A DNA stretch of 64,000 nucleotides from DATMRS01 sp035566015 (GTDB taxonomy: Bacteria; Pseudomonadota; Alphaproteobacteria; Sphingomonadales; Sphingomonadaceae): the NCBI GenBank assembly GCA_035566015.1, contig DATMRS010000020.1, forward strand, positions 124,001 to 188,000. Direction: 5' to 3'. Positions 15,601 to 23,263 of this stretch are shown piece by piece; the first letter of the stretch is position 1, and the number at the start of each line of letters is the position of its first letter. Under the pieces are notes generated by a model, which worked only from the letters and a program-made list of their open reading frames with translations, was not told the origin of the DNA and searched no databases. The translations under genes were made by a program, and so were the position numbers.

Positions 15601-15907
15601 CGGCCTTCGCCTTTCGGCGCGGCGCCTGCGCCGAAGGGAGGCCGGCGGAATCGAGCCGCAGCAGCCCTTCGGGCGCGATCAGCACCAGATGCTCCTCGTC
15701 GTCGCGCCGGATGAGCGCGATCGATCGGCGGCCGTCGAGCGCCAGCCGTTCGACCAGCGCCAGCCGCCGCGTGGAACCGCCGCCACCGCCCATGAACTGT
15801 GCGGGCAGCTTGATATCGTAGCGGCGAACCACCCATAAGGCGCCCGCCAAAAGGCCGAGCACGGTCGCGAGCGCGCCGAGGGTGCGCAGGATGGAAAGAA
15901 AATCCAT
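15593..15907 (-). CDS. fliO: Flagellar biosynthesis protein FliO
   Basis: A 104-aa protein with one N-terminal TM helix (LRTLGALATVLGLLAGALWVV) and a small cytoplasmic domain with RRLALVERLALDGRRSIALIRRDDEEHLVLI, the usual FliO pattern. FliO helps assemble the FliP ring of the export gate. It lies between fliN and fliP, one base after fliN and overlapping fliP. Confidence 0.88.
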   Translation of the reverse strand: MDFLSILRTLGALATVLGLLAGALWVVRRYDIKLPAQFMGGGGGSTRRLALVERLALDGRRSIALIRRDDEEHLVLIAPEGLLRLDSAGLPSAQAPRRKAKADA

Positions 15908-15908
15908 C

Positions 15909-16142
15909 TCAGCGGGCCTTCTGGATGATATCGGTTATTTCCAGCGACATGCGCTCGTCCTCGACGAGGATGCGGCCCTTCGCCACCAGTTCGTCATTCA
16001 CATAGACGAGCGTCGGATCGTCATGCCCGCAATCGAGCGGGATCATCGCGCCGCGGCTCATTTTCAACACCTGCCGGATCGGCACCTGGGCCGACCCCAG
16101 CACGATCGACAGATCGATCGGTATTCCCTTCAGGACTGACAT
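15909..16142 (-). CDS. fliN: Flagellar motor switch protein FliN (short form)
   Basis: A 77-aa C-ring protein that consists of little more than the SpoA domain: IPIDLSIVLGSAQVPIRQVLKMSRGAMIPLD and VYVNDELVAKGRILVEDERMSLEITDII. The N-terminal extension of enteric FliN (137 aa) is missing. The ATG at 16142 has a strong AAGGAG ribosome site. FliG and FliM are not in the window. The gene is preceded by CCTATAAC (16162-16169) and is divergent from flgC. Confidence 0.93.
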   Translation of the reverse strand: MSVLKGIPIDLSIVLGSAQVPIRQVLKMSRGAMIPLDCGHDDPTLVYVNDELVAKGRILVEDERMSLEITDIIQKAR

Positions 16143-16161
16143 CGAAGTCTCCTTCGGGTTC

Positions 16162-16169
16162 GTTATAGG
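16162..16169 (-). promoter_or_regulatory. CCTATAAC motif upstream of fliN
   Basis: Minus-strand TTCCTATAAC ends 19 bp before the fliN ATG, leaving room only for a short leader with its AAGGAG site. It faces a plus-strand copy for flgC about 40 bp away, forming a compact divergent promoter. Confidence 0.5.
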
Positions 16170-16208
16170 AATAATTTGCAGGATCACCCCGGCACTAGGC
16201 AAAAAATG

Positions 16209-16216
16209 CCTATAAG
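16209..16216 (+). promoter_or_regulatory. CCTATAAG motif upstream of flgC
   Basis: Plus-strand TGCCTATAAG, 59 bp before the flgC ATG, with CCGG 16 nt upstream. Likely -10 element of the promoter for flgC-fliE-fliQ-fliR-flhB. Confidence 0.5.
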
Positions 16217-16275
16217 GGAGAAGTCGGCGCGGAAATCCGCCGGTTTGGCCGCATCTTCCCGTTCAAGGAGGAAAT

Positions 16276-16683
16276 ATGGACCTCAAGACCTCGATCGGCG
16301 TGTCCGCGTCGGGCCTGCGCGCCCAATCGCTCCGGATGCGCGTCATCGCGGAAAACCTCGCCAACGCGGATTCGGTAGCGAAGACGCCGGGCGGCACGCC
16401 CTACCGCCGCCGCGTCGCGACCTTCGAGGCCGAGGTCGATCGCTCGACCGGCGCGACCAGGGTGAAGGTGGACTCGATCGTCCCCGACAAGTCGGACTTC
16501 AACCGGGTCTATCAGCCCGGCAACCCGGCCGCCGACGCCGCGGGTTATGTGCTGGAGCCGAACGTCAACAATCTGATCGAAACCGCCGACATGAAGGCGG
16601 CGCAACGGTCCTACGAAGCCAATCTCAACGCGATCGAGGCCGCGCGCGGCCTCACCATGCGCACCATCGATCTTCTCAAATAA
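16276..16683 (+). CDS. flgC: Flagellar basal-body rod protein FlgC
   Basis: A 135-aa proximal rod protein. It shows the N-terminal axial-protein motif (IGVSASGLRAQSLRMRVIAENLANADS), the FlgC-type TPGGTPYRRRVATFE segment, and the C-terminal helix YVLEPNVNNLIETADMKAAQRSYEANLNAIEAARGL. The ATG follows a strong AGGAGG site. Usually flgB precedes flgC; here no flgB is adjacent. fliE follows after 11 bp. Confidence 0.96.
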   Translation: MDLKTSIGVSASGLRAQSLRMRVIAENLANADSVAKTPGGTPYRRRVATFEAEVDRSTGATRVKVDSIVPDKSDFNRVYQPGNPAADAAGYVLEPNVNNLIETADMKAAQRSYEANLNAIEAARGLTMRTIDLLK

Positions 16684-16694
16684 AGGATACGCCC

Positions 16695-17015
16695 ATGTCG
16701 ATCGGCACTCTGGATGCGACCGCCGCCTATGGCCGCGCGATGAACGCCCTGCCCCCCATGCCGCCGCTTGAAGACGAGAACGCCGCCTCGCCCGCCGCCA
16801 CGGGCTTCGGCGGGATGATCGAATCGATGGTCGGCGACGCCGCGACCTCCCTGCGCAAGGCCGAGACGGCGAGCGCGAAGCAGGTCGCCGGCAAGGGCGA
16901 TCTCGTTGATGTCGTCACCGCGATCGGCGCGGCCGAAACGGCGCTCGACACGATCGTCGCCGTTCGCGACCGCGTCGTGAGCGCCTACACCGAAATCATG
17001 CACATGCAGATCTGA
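16695..17015 (+). CDS. fliE: Flagellar hook-basal body protein FliE
   Basis: A 106-aa protein that joins the MS ring to the rod. The second half matches the family: SLRKAETASAKQVAGKGDLVDVVTAIGAAETALDTIVAVRDRVVSAYTEIMHMQI, with the usual ending E-I-M-x-M-x-I. The N-terminal third is Pro/Ala-rich and variable, as expected. Located between flgC and fliQ in a rod-and-export operon. Confidence 0.93.
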   Translation: MSIGTLDATAAYGRAMNALPPMPPLEDENAASPAATGFGGMIESMVGDAATSLRKAETASAKQVAGKGDLVDVVTAIGAAETALDTIVAVRDRVVSAYTEIMHMQI

Positions 17016-17021
17016 CGGGCG

Positions 17022-17288
17022 ATGGACTCGTTCCAGGCAGCCGAGCTGGCCAAGGCGGCGATGCTGCTGGTGCTCACCATCGCCGGACCGATGCTGCTCA
17101 CCTCGCTCGTCGTCGGCGTCGTGATCGGCCTGTTCCAGGCGCTGACGCAGGTTCAGGAAGTGACGCTCACCTTCGTGCCGAAAATCCTTTCGATCGGCGT
17201 GGTGCTGCTGCTGTGCCTGCCGATGATCGGCCAGGCGCTCGCCACCTTCATGGCGCACATATCGGACGCGATCATCGCGGGGGGGTGA
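17022..17288 (+). CDS. fliQ: Flagellar export-gate protein FliQ
   Basis: An 88-aa protein with two TM helices (AAMLLVLTIAGPMLLTSLVVGVVIGLFQALTQVQEVTLTFVPKI and GVVLLLCLPMIGQALATFMAHI). The Q-A-x-T-Q-x-Q-E-x-T-L-x-F-x-P-K pattern is diagnostic of FliQ. Its stop lies 3 bp before the fliR ATG. Confidence 0.96.
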   Translation: MDSFQAAELAKAAMLLVLTIAGPMLLTSLVVGVVIGLFQALTQVQEVTLTFVPKILSIGVVLLLCLPMIGQALATFMAHISDAIIAGG

Positions 17289-17290
17289 CG

Positions 17291-18046
17291 ATGCTCGACC
17301 TTCCCTTCAACGCCACGGCCTTCCTGATCCTCTTCGCGCGGGTCGGTGCGGTGCTGATGCTGCTGCCGGCCTTTTCGGACGACGGCATTCCGGCGCAGCT
17401 CAGGTTGCTCATCGCGCTCGGCCTGACGCTGGGGCTGTTCGGATTCCTGGGCGATCGCCTGCTGCCGGCGACGACGAACGACGCCGCGCTCGCGGGCACG
17501 ATCGTCGCCGAAATGCTCGTCGGCCTGGCGCTGGGGATGATCGTCCGGATCATGTTCAACGCCGCCGCGATGGCAGGCGCCTTCGTCAGCATGCAGGTGG
17601 GGCTGTCCTCCGCGCTGATCGCCGATCCGGCCTTGGGCGGACAGGCGCCGATCCTCGCGAAATTCCTGGCGGTCGCGGCGACCGTCGCCTGCCTCGCGAC
17701 GGGGGTGCATCACCTCTGGATCGCCGCGATCGTGCGCTCCTATGACATATTCCCGGTAGGGGCGCTGCCGCCGGCGGGGGATTTCGCCCGCCTCGCCGTC
17801 AGCGCCACCACGCGCGCGACGGAACTGGCACTCGGCATGGCCGCGCCGCTGATGGTCTATGGCATCATGTTCCACGTAGCACTCGGCCTCGCCGCGCGGA
17901 TGGCGCCGGCGATCCAGGTATTCTTCATCAGCCAGCCGCTCAATATCCTGCTCGGCCTCGCCCTGTTCGCCATGACGCTGGGCGTGGCGCTGACGGGCTT
18001 CACCGCGGCGATGGCGGCGTTCATGCAATCGGGCTGGACGCTATAG
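17291..18046 (+). CDS. fliR: Flagellar export-gate protein FliR
   Basis: A 251-aa polytopic membrane protein with about six hydrophobic helices. Family features are FARVGAVLMLLPAFSDDGIPAQLRLLIALGLTL and EMLVGLALGMIVRIMFNAAAMAGAFVSMQVGLS near the middle, and FISQPLNILLGLALFAMTL near the end. The ATG at 17291 is taken as start; a GTG at 17285 overlapping the fliQ stop is the alternative. Followed by flhB after 2 bp. Confidence 0.95.
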   Translation: MLDLPFNATAFLILFARVGAVLMLLPAFSDDGIPAQLRLLIALGLTLGLFGFLGDRLLPATTNDAALAGTIVAEMLVGLALGMIVRIMFNAAAMAGAFVSMQVGLSSALIADPALGGQAPILAKFLAVAATVACLATGVHHLWIAAIVRSYDIFPVGALPPAGDFARLAVSATTRATELALGMAAPLMVYGIMFHVALGLAARMAPAIQVFFISQPLNILLGLALFAMTLGVALTGFTAAMAAFMQSGWTL

Positions 18047-18048
18047 CC

Positions 18049-19116
18049 ATGGCCGACACCGACAAGGATCAGAAGACCGAACAGCCGACCGGCCGGCGCC
18101 TCGAAAAGGCCCGCGAAAAGGGCGAGGTGCCGATTTCCCCCGAGATGCGGCATGCGACCATGTTCATAGCCGCGATCATCGTGACCGGCGGCATGGGCGC
18201 ATGGACGCTCTCGCGGCTCGGCGCGATGCTCGTGCGGCTCTGGGGCCAGGCAGATGATTTCACGCTCGATCCGAACGGCGCGCAGAACCTCGTCGTCGGC
18301 GTCGCCTGCCAGTTCGCGCTGGCGATGGCGCCGCTTGCCGCGCTGCTCATGGGCTGCGCGCTGCTGACGCTGTTCCTTCAGGGGCCGCCTACCCTCGCCT
18401 GGGCGCGGCTCGCGCCAAAATGGTCGAAGCTTTCGCCGATTTCGGGCTTCACCCGGCTGCTGAGCGCCAACGCGCTCGTCGAATTCGGCAAGACGCTTGC
18501 CAAGTTCGCGGTCATCGTGACGGTCGCCATCCTCATCCTGTGGCCCAAGGCCGTCGCGCTCGATCAACTGATCGGTGCGGGCGCAGATGCGATCGCCCGT
18601 ACCGCCGCGGCGCTCGTCTATCGCCTCGTCAAGGCAGTGGGGATTCTCGTCTTCCTGCTCGCCGCCGCCGACTTCGTTTACCAGCGGCGTTCCTTCCTGA
18701 AACGGATGCGGATGACGCGGCAGGAGGTGAAGGACGAACATAAGGAAAGCGACGGCGACCCCAAGATAAAGGGCCGCATCCGATCGATCCGTCTACAACG
18801 CGCGCGCAAGCGGATGATGGCGGCCGTGCCGACCGCAAGCGTCGTCATCACCAACCCGACGCATTATGCGGTCGCGCTGAAATATGATCATGGGCAGATG
18901 GCGGCCCCGATGGTGGTGGCCAAGGGCGCCGATCTGGTCGCGCTGAAGATTCGCGAGATCGCGGCCGGGGCCGGCGTTCCCGTCGTCGAAAGCCCGCCGC
19001 TTGCGCGCGCCCTTTACGCCTCGGTCGAGATCGATCGGCCGATCCCGATCGAGCATTATACCGCCGTCGCCGAAGTCATCAGCTACGTCATGCGGCTGGC
19101 GCGGCGCCGGGCCTAG
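18049..19116 (+). CDS. flhB: Flagellar export-gate substrate-switch protein FlhB
   Basis: A 355-aa protein with a charged N-terminus (DKDQKTEQPTGRRLEKAREKGEVP, the classic FlhB start), four TM helices and a cytoplasmic domain. The autocleavage site NPTH is at residues 269-272, the same place as in enteric FlhB. The export-switch segment DLVALKIREIAAGAGVPVVESPPLARALY is intact. It closes the flgC-fliE-fliQ-fliR-flhB operon; flgI follows with its own motif and hairpin in between. Confidence 0.97.
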   Translation: MADTDKDQKTEQPTGRRLEKAREKGEVPISPEMRHATMFIAAIIVTGGMGAWTLSRLGAMLVRLWGQADDFTLDPNGAQNLVVGVACQFALAMAPLAALLMGCALLTLFLQGPPTLAWARLAPKWSKLSPISGFTRLLSANALVEFGKTLAKFAVIVTVAILILWPKAVALDQLIGAGADAIARTAAALVYRLVKAVGILVFLLAAADFVYQRRSFLKRMRMTRQEVKDEHKESDGDPKIKGRIRSIRLQRARKRMMAAVPTASVVITNPTHYAVALKYDHGQMAAPMVVAKGADLVALKIREIAAGAGVPVVESPPLARALYASVEIDRPIPIEHYTAVAEVISYVMRLARRRA

Positions 19117-19141
19117 GCCCCGAAAAAACCCCGGTTCCGGC

Positions 19142-19158
19142 CGGCAGGCCGCCTGCCG
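19142..19158. terminator. Short hairpin between flhB and flgI
   Basis: Perfect 7-bp inverted repeat CGGCAGG / CCTGCCG with a CCG loop, 25 bp after the flhB stop and 4 bp before the CCTATAAG motif of flgI. No T-run. It could end the flhB transcript or be a regulator site for flgI. Confidence 0.4.
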
Positions 19159-19162
19159 TCAT

Positions 19163-19170
19163 CCTATAAG
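19163..19170 (+). promoter_or_regulatory. CCTATAAG motif directly before flgI
   Basis: ATCCTATAAG ends only 4 bp before the first flgI ATG (19175). The TAAGGA that overlaps its 3' end could also serve as ribosome site. If it is a -10 element the transcript would start at or just after the ATG; if not, the resemblance to the other motility motifs is chance. Confidence 0.35.
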
Positions 19171-19174
19171 GATT

Positions 19175-20296
19175 ATGATGCGACTTTCCTCCAGCCTCTC
19201 CCTCATCCTCGCGGCGATGCTCGCGGTGGCGGACAGCGGCAGCGCATGGGCTGCGGTGACGTCGCGGATCAAGGACGTCGTCGACATCGAAAATGTCCGA
19301 TCCAACCAGTTGATCGGCTACGGCCTCGTCGTCGGCCTGCAAGGCACGGGCGATCGCATCCGCAACATTCCCTTCACCGAAGAGACGATCCAGTCGATGC
19401 TGGAGCGGATGGGCGTGAATATTCGCGGAATGCGGATGCAGACGCAGAATGTCGCCGCCGTCTCCGTCATCGCCAAGCTGCCGCCCTTTGCGCGCACGGG
19501 CAGCACGATCGATGTCCAGATCGGCGCGATGGGTGACGCCACCAGCCTTCAGGGCGGTACGTTGCTGGTGACGTCGCTGCGCGGCCTCGACGGCGAAATC
19601 TACGCGGTCGCGCAAGGTCCGGTGGCCGTCTCCGGCTTCAAGGCGCAGGGGGCCGCCGCCAGCGTCACGCGCGGCGTCGCCACATCGGCGCGGATCGCGG
19701 GCGGCGCGATCGTCGAGCGCGAGGTGCCCTATTCGCTGAAGTCGGCGAGCACGCTCAAGCTCGCGCTCAAGAATCCTGATTTCACTACCGCCTATCGGAT
19801 CGCGGGTGTCATAAACAAGCGGATCGCCGGGGCGGCCGACGTGCTCGATCCGGCGACGGTGCAGCTTACACCCCCCAGCGGCTTCGGCGGATCGGTGATC
19901 GATCTGGTCGCCCGCGTCGAAGATCTGCCGATCGAGGTCGACCAGCCGGCACGCGTCGTCATCAACGAGGCCACCGGTACCGTGGTGATGGGGGCGGACG
20001 TGCGGATCAGCCCTGTCGCGATTGCGCAGGGCGGGCTGACGATCAGCGTCACCGAAACGCCGATCGCATCGCAGCCAGGGCCGTTCTCACGCGGGACGAC
20101 CGAGGTGCTGCCGCGCACACGCATCGATGTCGACGATGGGTCAGGCCGTTCGCTGGGCGTGCTTCAGGGCGGAACGTCGCTACTCTCGCTGGTATCCGGG
20201 TTGAATGCGTTCGGGGTCAGCCCGCGCGATCTCATCACCGTCCTTCAGGCGCTGAAGACCGCCGGCGCGCTTCAGGCCGATATCGAGGTGCAATGA
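19175..20296 (+). CDS. flgI: Flagellar P-ring protein FlgI
   Basis: A 373-aa periplasmic protein that forms the P ring around the rod. The signal peptide (RLSSSLSLILAAMLAVADSGSAWA) is followed by the conserved SRIKDVVDIENVRSNQLIGYGLVVGLQGTGD. Further family landmarks are TEETIQSMLERMGV, NVAAVSVIAKLPPFARTG and the C-terminal GLNAFGVSPRDLITVLQALKTAGALQADIEV. Two adjacent ATGs (19175, 19178) are possible starts. The stop overlaps the rod-binding gene by 4 bp. Confidence 0.96.
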   Translation: MMRLSSSLSLILAAMLAVADSGSAWAAVTSRIKDVVDIENVRSNQLIGYGLVVGLQGTGDRIRNIPFTEETIQSMLERMGVNIRGMRMQTQNVAAVSVIAKLPPFARTGSTIDVQIGAMGDATSLQGGTLLVTSLRGLDGEIYAVAQGPVAVSGFKAQGAAASVTRGVATSARIAGGAIVEREVPYSLKSASTLKLALKNPDFTTAYRIAGVINKRIAGAADVLDPATVQLTPPSGFGGSVIDLVARVEDLPIEVDQPARVVINEATGTVVMGADVRISPVAIAQGGLTISVTETPIASQPGPFSRGTTEVLPRTRIDVDDGSGRSLGVLQGGTSLLSLVSGLNAFGVSPRDLITVLQALKTAGALQADIEVQ

Positions 20297-20595
20297 TGGG
20301 CGATGTTTCCACGATAACGCTGCCATCCGGGCCGGCACCGCAACTCCCACGCGTCGCGGCACGCGATCCAGCGGCTACGGCGCGCGCGTTCGAGGCGGTC
20401 TTCATCGGCCAGATGACCAAGATCATGCTTGAAACCGTGCCGGCCGAGGGCCCCTTCTCCGGCGGCCATGGCGAGGAGATTTTCCGCGGCGTGCTGGCCG
20501 AAAAGATGGGCGATGCGGTCGCGGCGCATGGCGGCATCGGCCTTGCCCCCACCGTGCTCGCACAGATCGCCAGAATGCAGGAAGGACAGCAATGA
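20293..20595 (+). CDS. FlgJ-like rod-binding protein without muramidase domain
   Basis: A 100-aa protein matching only the N-terminal rod-binding domain of FlgJ: ARAFEAVFIGQMTKIMLETVP and FRGVLAEKMGDAVAAHGGIGLAPTVLAQI. The C-terminal peptidoglycan hydrolase domain of enteric FlgJ is absent, as is common in alphaproteobacteria, where a separate hydrolase is used. Overlaps flgI by 4 bp and the FlgN-like gene by 4 bp. Confidence 0.88.
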   Translation: MMGDVSTITLPSGPAPQLPRVAARDPAATARAFEAVFIGQMTKIMLETVPAEGPFSGGHGEEIFRGVLAEKMGDAVAAHGGIGLAPTVLAQIARMQEGQQ

Positions 20596-21014
20596 TCGAC
20601 AATCTGATCGATATCATCTCCTCGCTCACCCTGATCATGGAAGAGGAAACCGCCCGGCTGACCGCGCGCGATCGCGGCCGCGACCTGGCCGAGCTTGCCG
20701 CCGCCAAGCTGCGGCTCGTCGGCGTACTGGAAGCAGAACTTGCCCGCTTCGAACGCGAACAGGACGGCTGGGCCGACCGGCTCGACCAGACGACCCATGA
20801 CCGGCTGTTCAAGACCTTGTTCGCGCTGGGTGAGGCGTCCACCGCCAATGCCGGCGTGCTGGAACGCCAGATCGATCTGTCCGTCGAGATGATCGGCGCG
20901 ATCGCCAGCGAGGCGAAGCGGCTCGCCGGCCGATCGACCACCACCTATGGCGCACGCGGGTGTCTGTCGCTCTTCGATCCGGCGACGCCGATATCGATCA
21001 ACTCCGAATATTGA
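20592..21014 (+). CDS. FlgN-like flagellar chaperone
   Basis: A 140-aa, largely helical protein (LIDIISSLTLIMEEETARLTARD...LAELAAAKLRLVGVLEAELARFERE). The pattern of a short N-terminal helix, E-E-x-x-x-L followed by L-A-x-x-K-x-x-L, is that of FlgN, the chaperone for the hook-filament junction proteins FlgK and FlgL. The junction genes themselves are not in the window. It is the last gene of the flgI operon. Assignment is by pattern and position. Confidence 0.7.
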   Translation: MIDNLIDIISSLTLIMEEETARLTARDRGRDLAELAAAKLRLVGVLEAELARFEREQDGWADRLDQTTHDRLFKTLFALGEASTANAGVLERQIDLSVEMIGAIASEAKRLAGRSTTTYGARGCLSLFDPATPISINSEY

Positions 21015-21065
21015 ACGCCGGCGAGGGCCGCGGGGATATCCTCCACGCGGCCTCCATCGGCGCGC

Positions 21066-21986
21066 TCAACCGATCGCGTATCGGCACTCGCCCGCCTGCC
21101 GTTCCGCAATGAAGCGCAAAGTGGCGGCGGCGGGCAGAGCACGGCCGAACAGATATCCCTGCCCGTGATCGCAGCCCATCGCCGCCAACGACGCTGCCTG
21201 CTCGGGCGTTTCGATACCTTCGACGACGACGCGCAAGCCGAGGCTGTGCCCCAGGCCGAGGATCGAACGGACGATCAGGCGGCCGCTGAAACTGTCGAGC
21301 GTATCGGCGAAGGAGCGGTCGACCTTGATCCAGTCGAACGGCAACTCGTTAAGATAATTCAGATTCGCGGAGCCGGCGCCGAAATCGTCGAGCGCCAGCT
21401 TCATTCCCGCATTGCGCAAGGAGGCGAGCGTGGCGCGCGCGGCGCACCGGTCGTGCACCGGGCCGCTTTCGGTCAATTCCATGATGAGACGCCCCGGCGC
21501 CATGCCCTCCGCGCACACGTGCCGCAGCAGGCGAAGCGACAGGGCAGGATCGCGCAACTGCCGGGGCGAGAGATTGATCGAGAGCATCAGGTGCGCCGGC
21601 CAGGCGCGCGCATCGCGACAGGCCTGTGCGAGCAGCGCAAAACAAAGGTCGTCGATCAGGCCAAGCTCTTCGGCGATCGGAATGAAGCTGCGCGGCCCCA
21701 CCGTGCCGAGTTGCGGGTGGTGCCAACGCGCGAGGCTTTCGAAACCCAACAGCTCGCCGCTGCCGAGCGCGACGATCGGCTGATAATAGGGCCGCACTTC
21801 TCCTGTCGCGATCGCCTTGCGCAGATTGGTTGCAAGCAGCTCCACCGCCATCTTGCCCATATCGGCATGAATGTCCGAAGCCCCGCCGTTGCTGACAGCG
21901 GAGGAGCCGGCAAAGGAGCGGACGAGGCCAGACATCATGCCGCGGCCTGCACTGACTAGCCGTCGAGCCGGCTGGGAGAACCGCAT
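21066..21986 (-). CDS. EAL-domain cyclic-di-GMP phosphodiesterase
   Basis: A 306-aa protein with a short N-terminal segment of about 55 residues and one EAL domain. The signature is ESL (GFESLARW). The other catalytic residues are present: Asn in SINLSPRQL, Glu in MELTES, DD in LALDDFGAG, Lys in IKVDRSF, Glu in VVEGIET and Gln in GCDHGQGYLFG. It should therefore hydrolyse c-di-GMP, which would favour motility. It has no GGDEF or membrane segment. ATG at 21986 with AGGTGA just upstream; a CCTATAAT motif lies 34 bp before it. Confidence 0.92.
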   Translation of the reverse strand: MRFSQPARRLVSAGRGMMSGLVRSFAGSSAVSNGGASDIHADMGKMAVELLATNLRKAIATGEVRPYYQPIVALGSGELLGFESLARWHHPQLGTVGPRSFIPIAEELGLIDDLCFALLAQACRDARAWPAHLMLSINLSPRQLRDPALSLRLLRHVCAEGMAPGRLIMELTESGPVHDRCAARATLASLRNAGMKLALDDFGAGSANLNYLNELPFDWIKVDRSFADTLDSFSGRLIVRSILGLGHSLGLRVVVEGIETPEQAASLAAMGCDHGQGYLFGRALPAAATLRFIAERQAGECRYAIG

Positions 21987-22019
21987 CCAATCACCTGACG
22001 CCAAGAACCTGTCAGGATC

Positions 22020-22027
22020 ATTATAGG
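22020..22027 (-). promoter_or_regulatory. CCTATAAT motif upstream of the EAL gene
   Basis: Minus-strand TTTCCTATAATGATCC, 34 bp before the ATG at 21986, same core and spacing as at the chemoreceptor and motA genes. This links the phosphodiesterase to the motility genes at the level of transcription. Confidence 0.5.
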
Positions 22028-22069
22028 AAAGATTGCTGGCTAACCATTCGTATCGGAAACGGAAAAGCC

Positions 22070-23263
22070 TTATTCCAGAATGATGCTGATCACGGTCGCC
22101 ACGTCGGCCGGATCGAGCGTATCGAGTGCTACCTCGCGATCGGGATTGGCGCTGTAGCCGATCATCCTGCCCTGCCGATCGAACGTCACCATCAGCAGGC
22201 GAAGGCCTTCCGCCTCGCGCACCACGGCGATCCCGCCCGACGAGGGAAAGCGGTCCGGATCGACGACCACGGTCGCGGAGGCGGGAAGACCCGGCCCCAA
22301 AGTCTGTCGGCAGGCGCGCAGGCCGTAGCTGTTGGGGCCGGCCCGACGGGGCGCCTCCACCGTTTCCCCCGTCGCGCTGCGCTCGATGAGGCCGTCGGGC
22401 AGCGGCGATCCGAACACCGGCACCAGCCGCACCATCGCCACGTCCGAAGCCTGAATAGCAGCGACGGCGGATGGCGTTCGGGCAGCCCTTTCCGCCTCCA
22501 GATCGACGGGCGGCACCCGTCTGGGCGGCGGCGTTTTCGTTCGCGGCGTCGCGGTCGCCCTCGGCTTCGTCAATTCCTCGCGAAGCACGGCAACCCGGGC
22601 GCGCGTCTTGGCAATGCGTATCGCCGGATTGGCGATGAGTTCGAGATGCGCGGCCAGCATGCCGCTCGTTCGCGCATCGGCGACATGAGCGCGCAATGCA
22701 GCCAGGTCCGCGACGCCGAACAGCCGGAACAGCGCCCGCACCGTCTGCTTGTTCCAGCGATCGAAGGTCTTGTAGGCGTTTTCCAGCCGCGACAGGATGA
22801 CGGGCGCGATGCCATAATCCCGCTCGATCGCCGCGATGGAAAGCGCCGCATCGCTTTCCCGGCGCAAGCGAAGCGCCGCCGCGAACTCGACGGCGAAGCG
22901 ATCCTCTTTCGGGTCCGCCGGCGTCCAGTCCTGCAGGTTCGCGGCCCAGGCCGCGATATCGAACCCGGGCGTGTCGATATCGACAAGAAGCTGTTCCGGC
23001 TCGACATTCAACTGGGTCGCGATCCGTCGCAATTCCTCGGCCTTGGCGAACACCTCGCCACGTTCGATCTTGGACAGTCGCACATAGGGTATCCCCGGCA
23101 GCATGGCCGAAAGCGACAGCAGTTTCGGAAAACCGTTATGCTTGCGCAACTCGCGGATCATGTTGGGAAAGACGATGGATCGATAGCGGTCGATCTCATA
23201 CTCGTCGGCGTCGACCAGTTCCCCTCGGCCCGCGGTCGCACCTTTGGCTTGAGATCCCTTCAT
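22070..23263 (-). CDS. Tandem HTH regulator with an S24-like C-terminal domain
   Basis: A 397-aa soluble protein. HTH 1 (about residues 35-90) has the XRE layout MIRELRKHNGF...SLSAMLPGIPYVRLSKIERGEVFAKAEELRRIATQLNV. HTH 2 (about 135-190) has IAAIERDYGIAPVILSRLENAYKTFDRWNKQTVRALFRLFGV. A Pro/Arg-rich linker leads to a C-terminal domain (about 290-397) with the strand order of LexA/CI-type S24 domains (YGLRACRQTLGPGLPASATVVVDPDRFPSSGGIAVV). The usual catalytic Ser-Met is replaced by Gln-Thr-Leu, so self-cleavage is unlikely. Start chosen at ATG 23263 with GAGG upstream. Target unknown; it sits between the two chemotaxis clusters. Confidence 0.65.
   Translation of the reverse strand: MKGSQAKGATAGRGELVDADEYEIDRYRSIVFPNMIRELRKHNGFPKLLSLSAMLPGIPYVRLSKIERGEVFAKAEELRRIATQLNVEPEQLLVDIDTPGFDIAAWAANLQDWTPADPKEDRFAVEFAAALRLRRESDAALSIAAIERDYGIAPVILSRLENAYKTFDRWNKQTVRALFRLFGVADLAALRAHVADARTSGMLAAHLELIANPAIRIAKTRARVAVLREELTKPRATATPRTKTPPPRRVPPVDLEAERAARTPSAVAAIQASDVAMVRLVPVFGSPLPDGLIERSATGETVEAPRRAGPNSYGLRACRQTLGPGLPASATVVVDPDRFPSSGGIAVVREAEGLRLLMVTFDRQGRMIGYSANPDREVALDTLDPADVATVISIILE

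Noticed and set aside
16180..16216. Possible sigma-54 promoter between fliN and flgC (GGCAC near 16192)
   Set aside because: The required GG-N10-GC spacing is not met on either strand.
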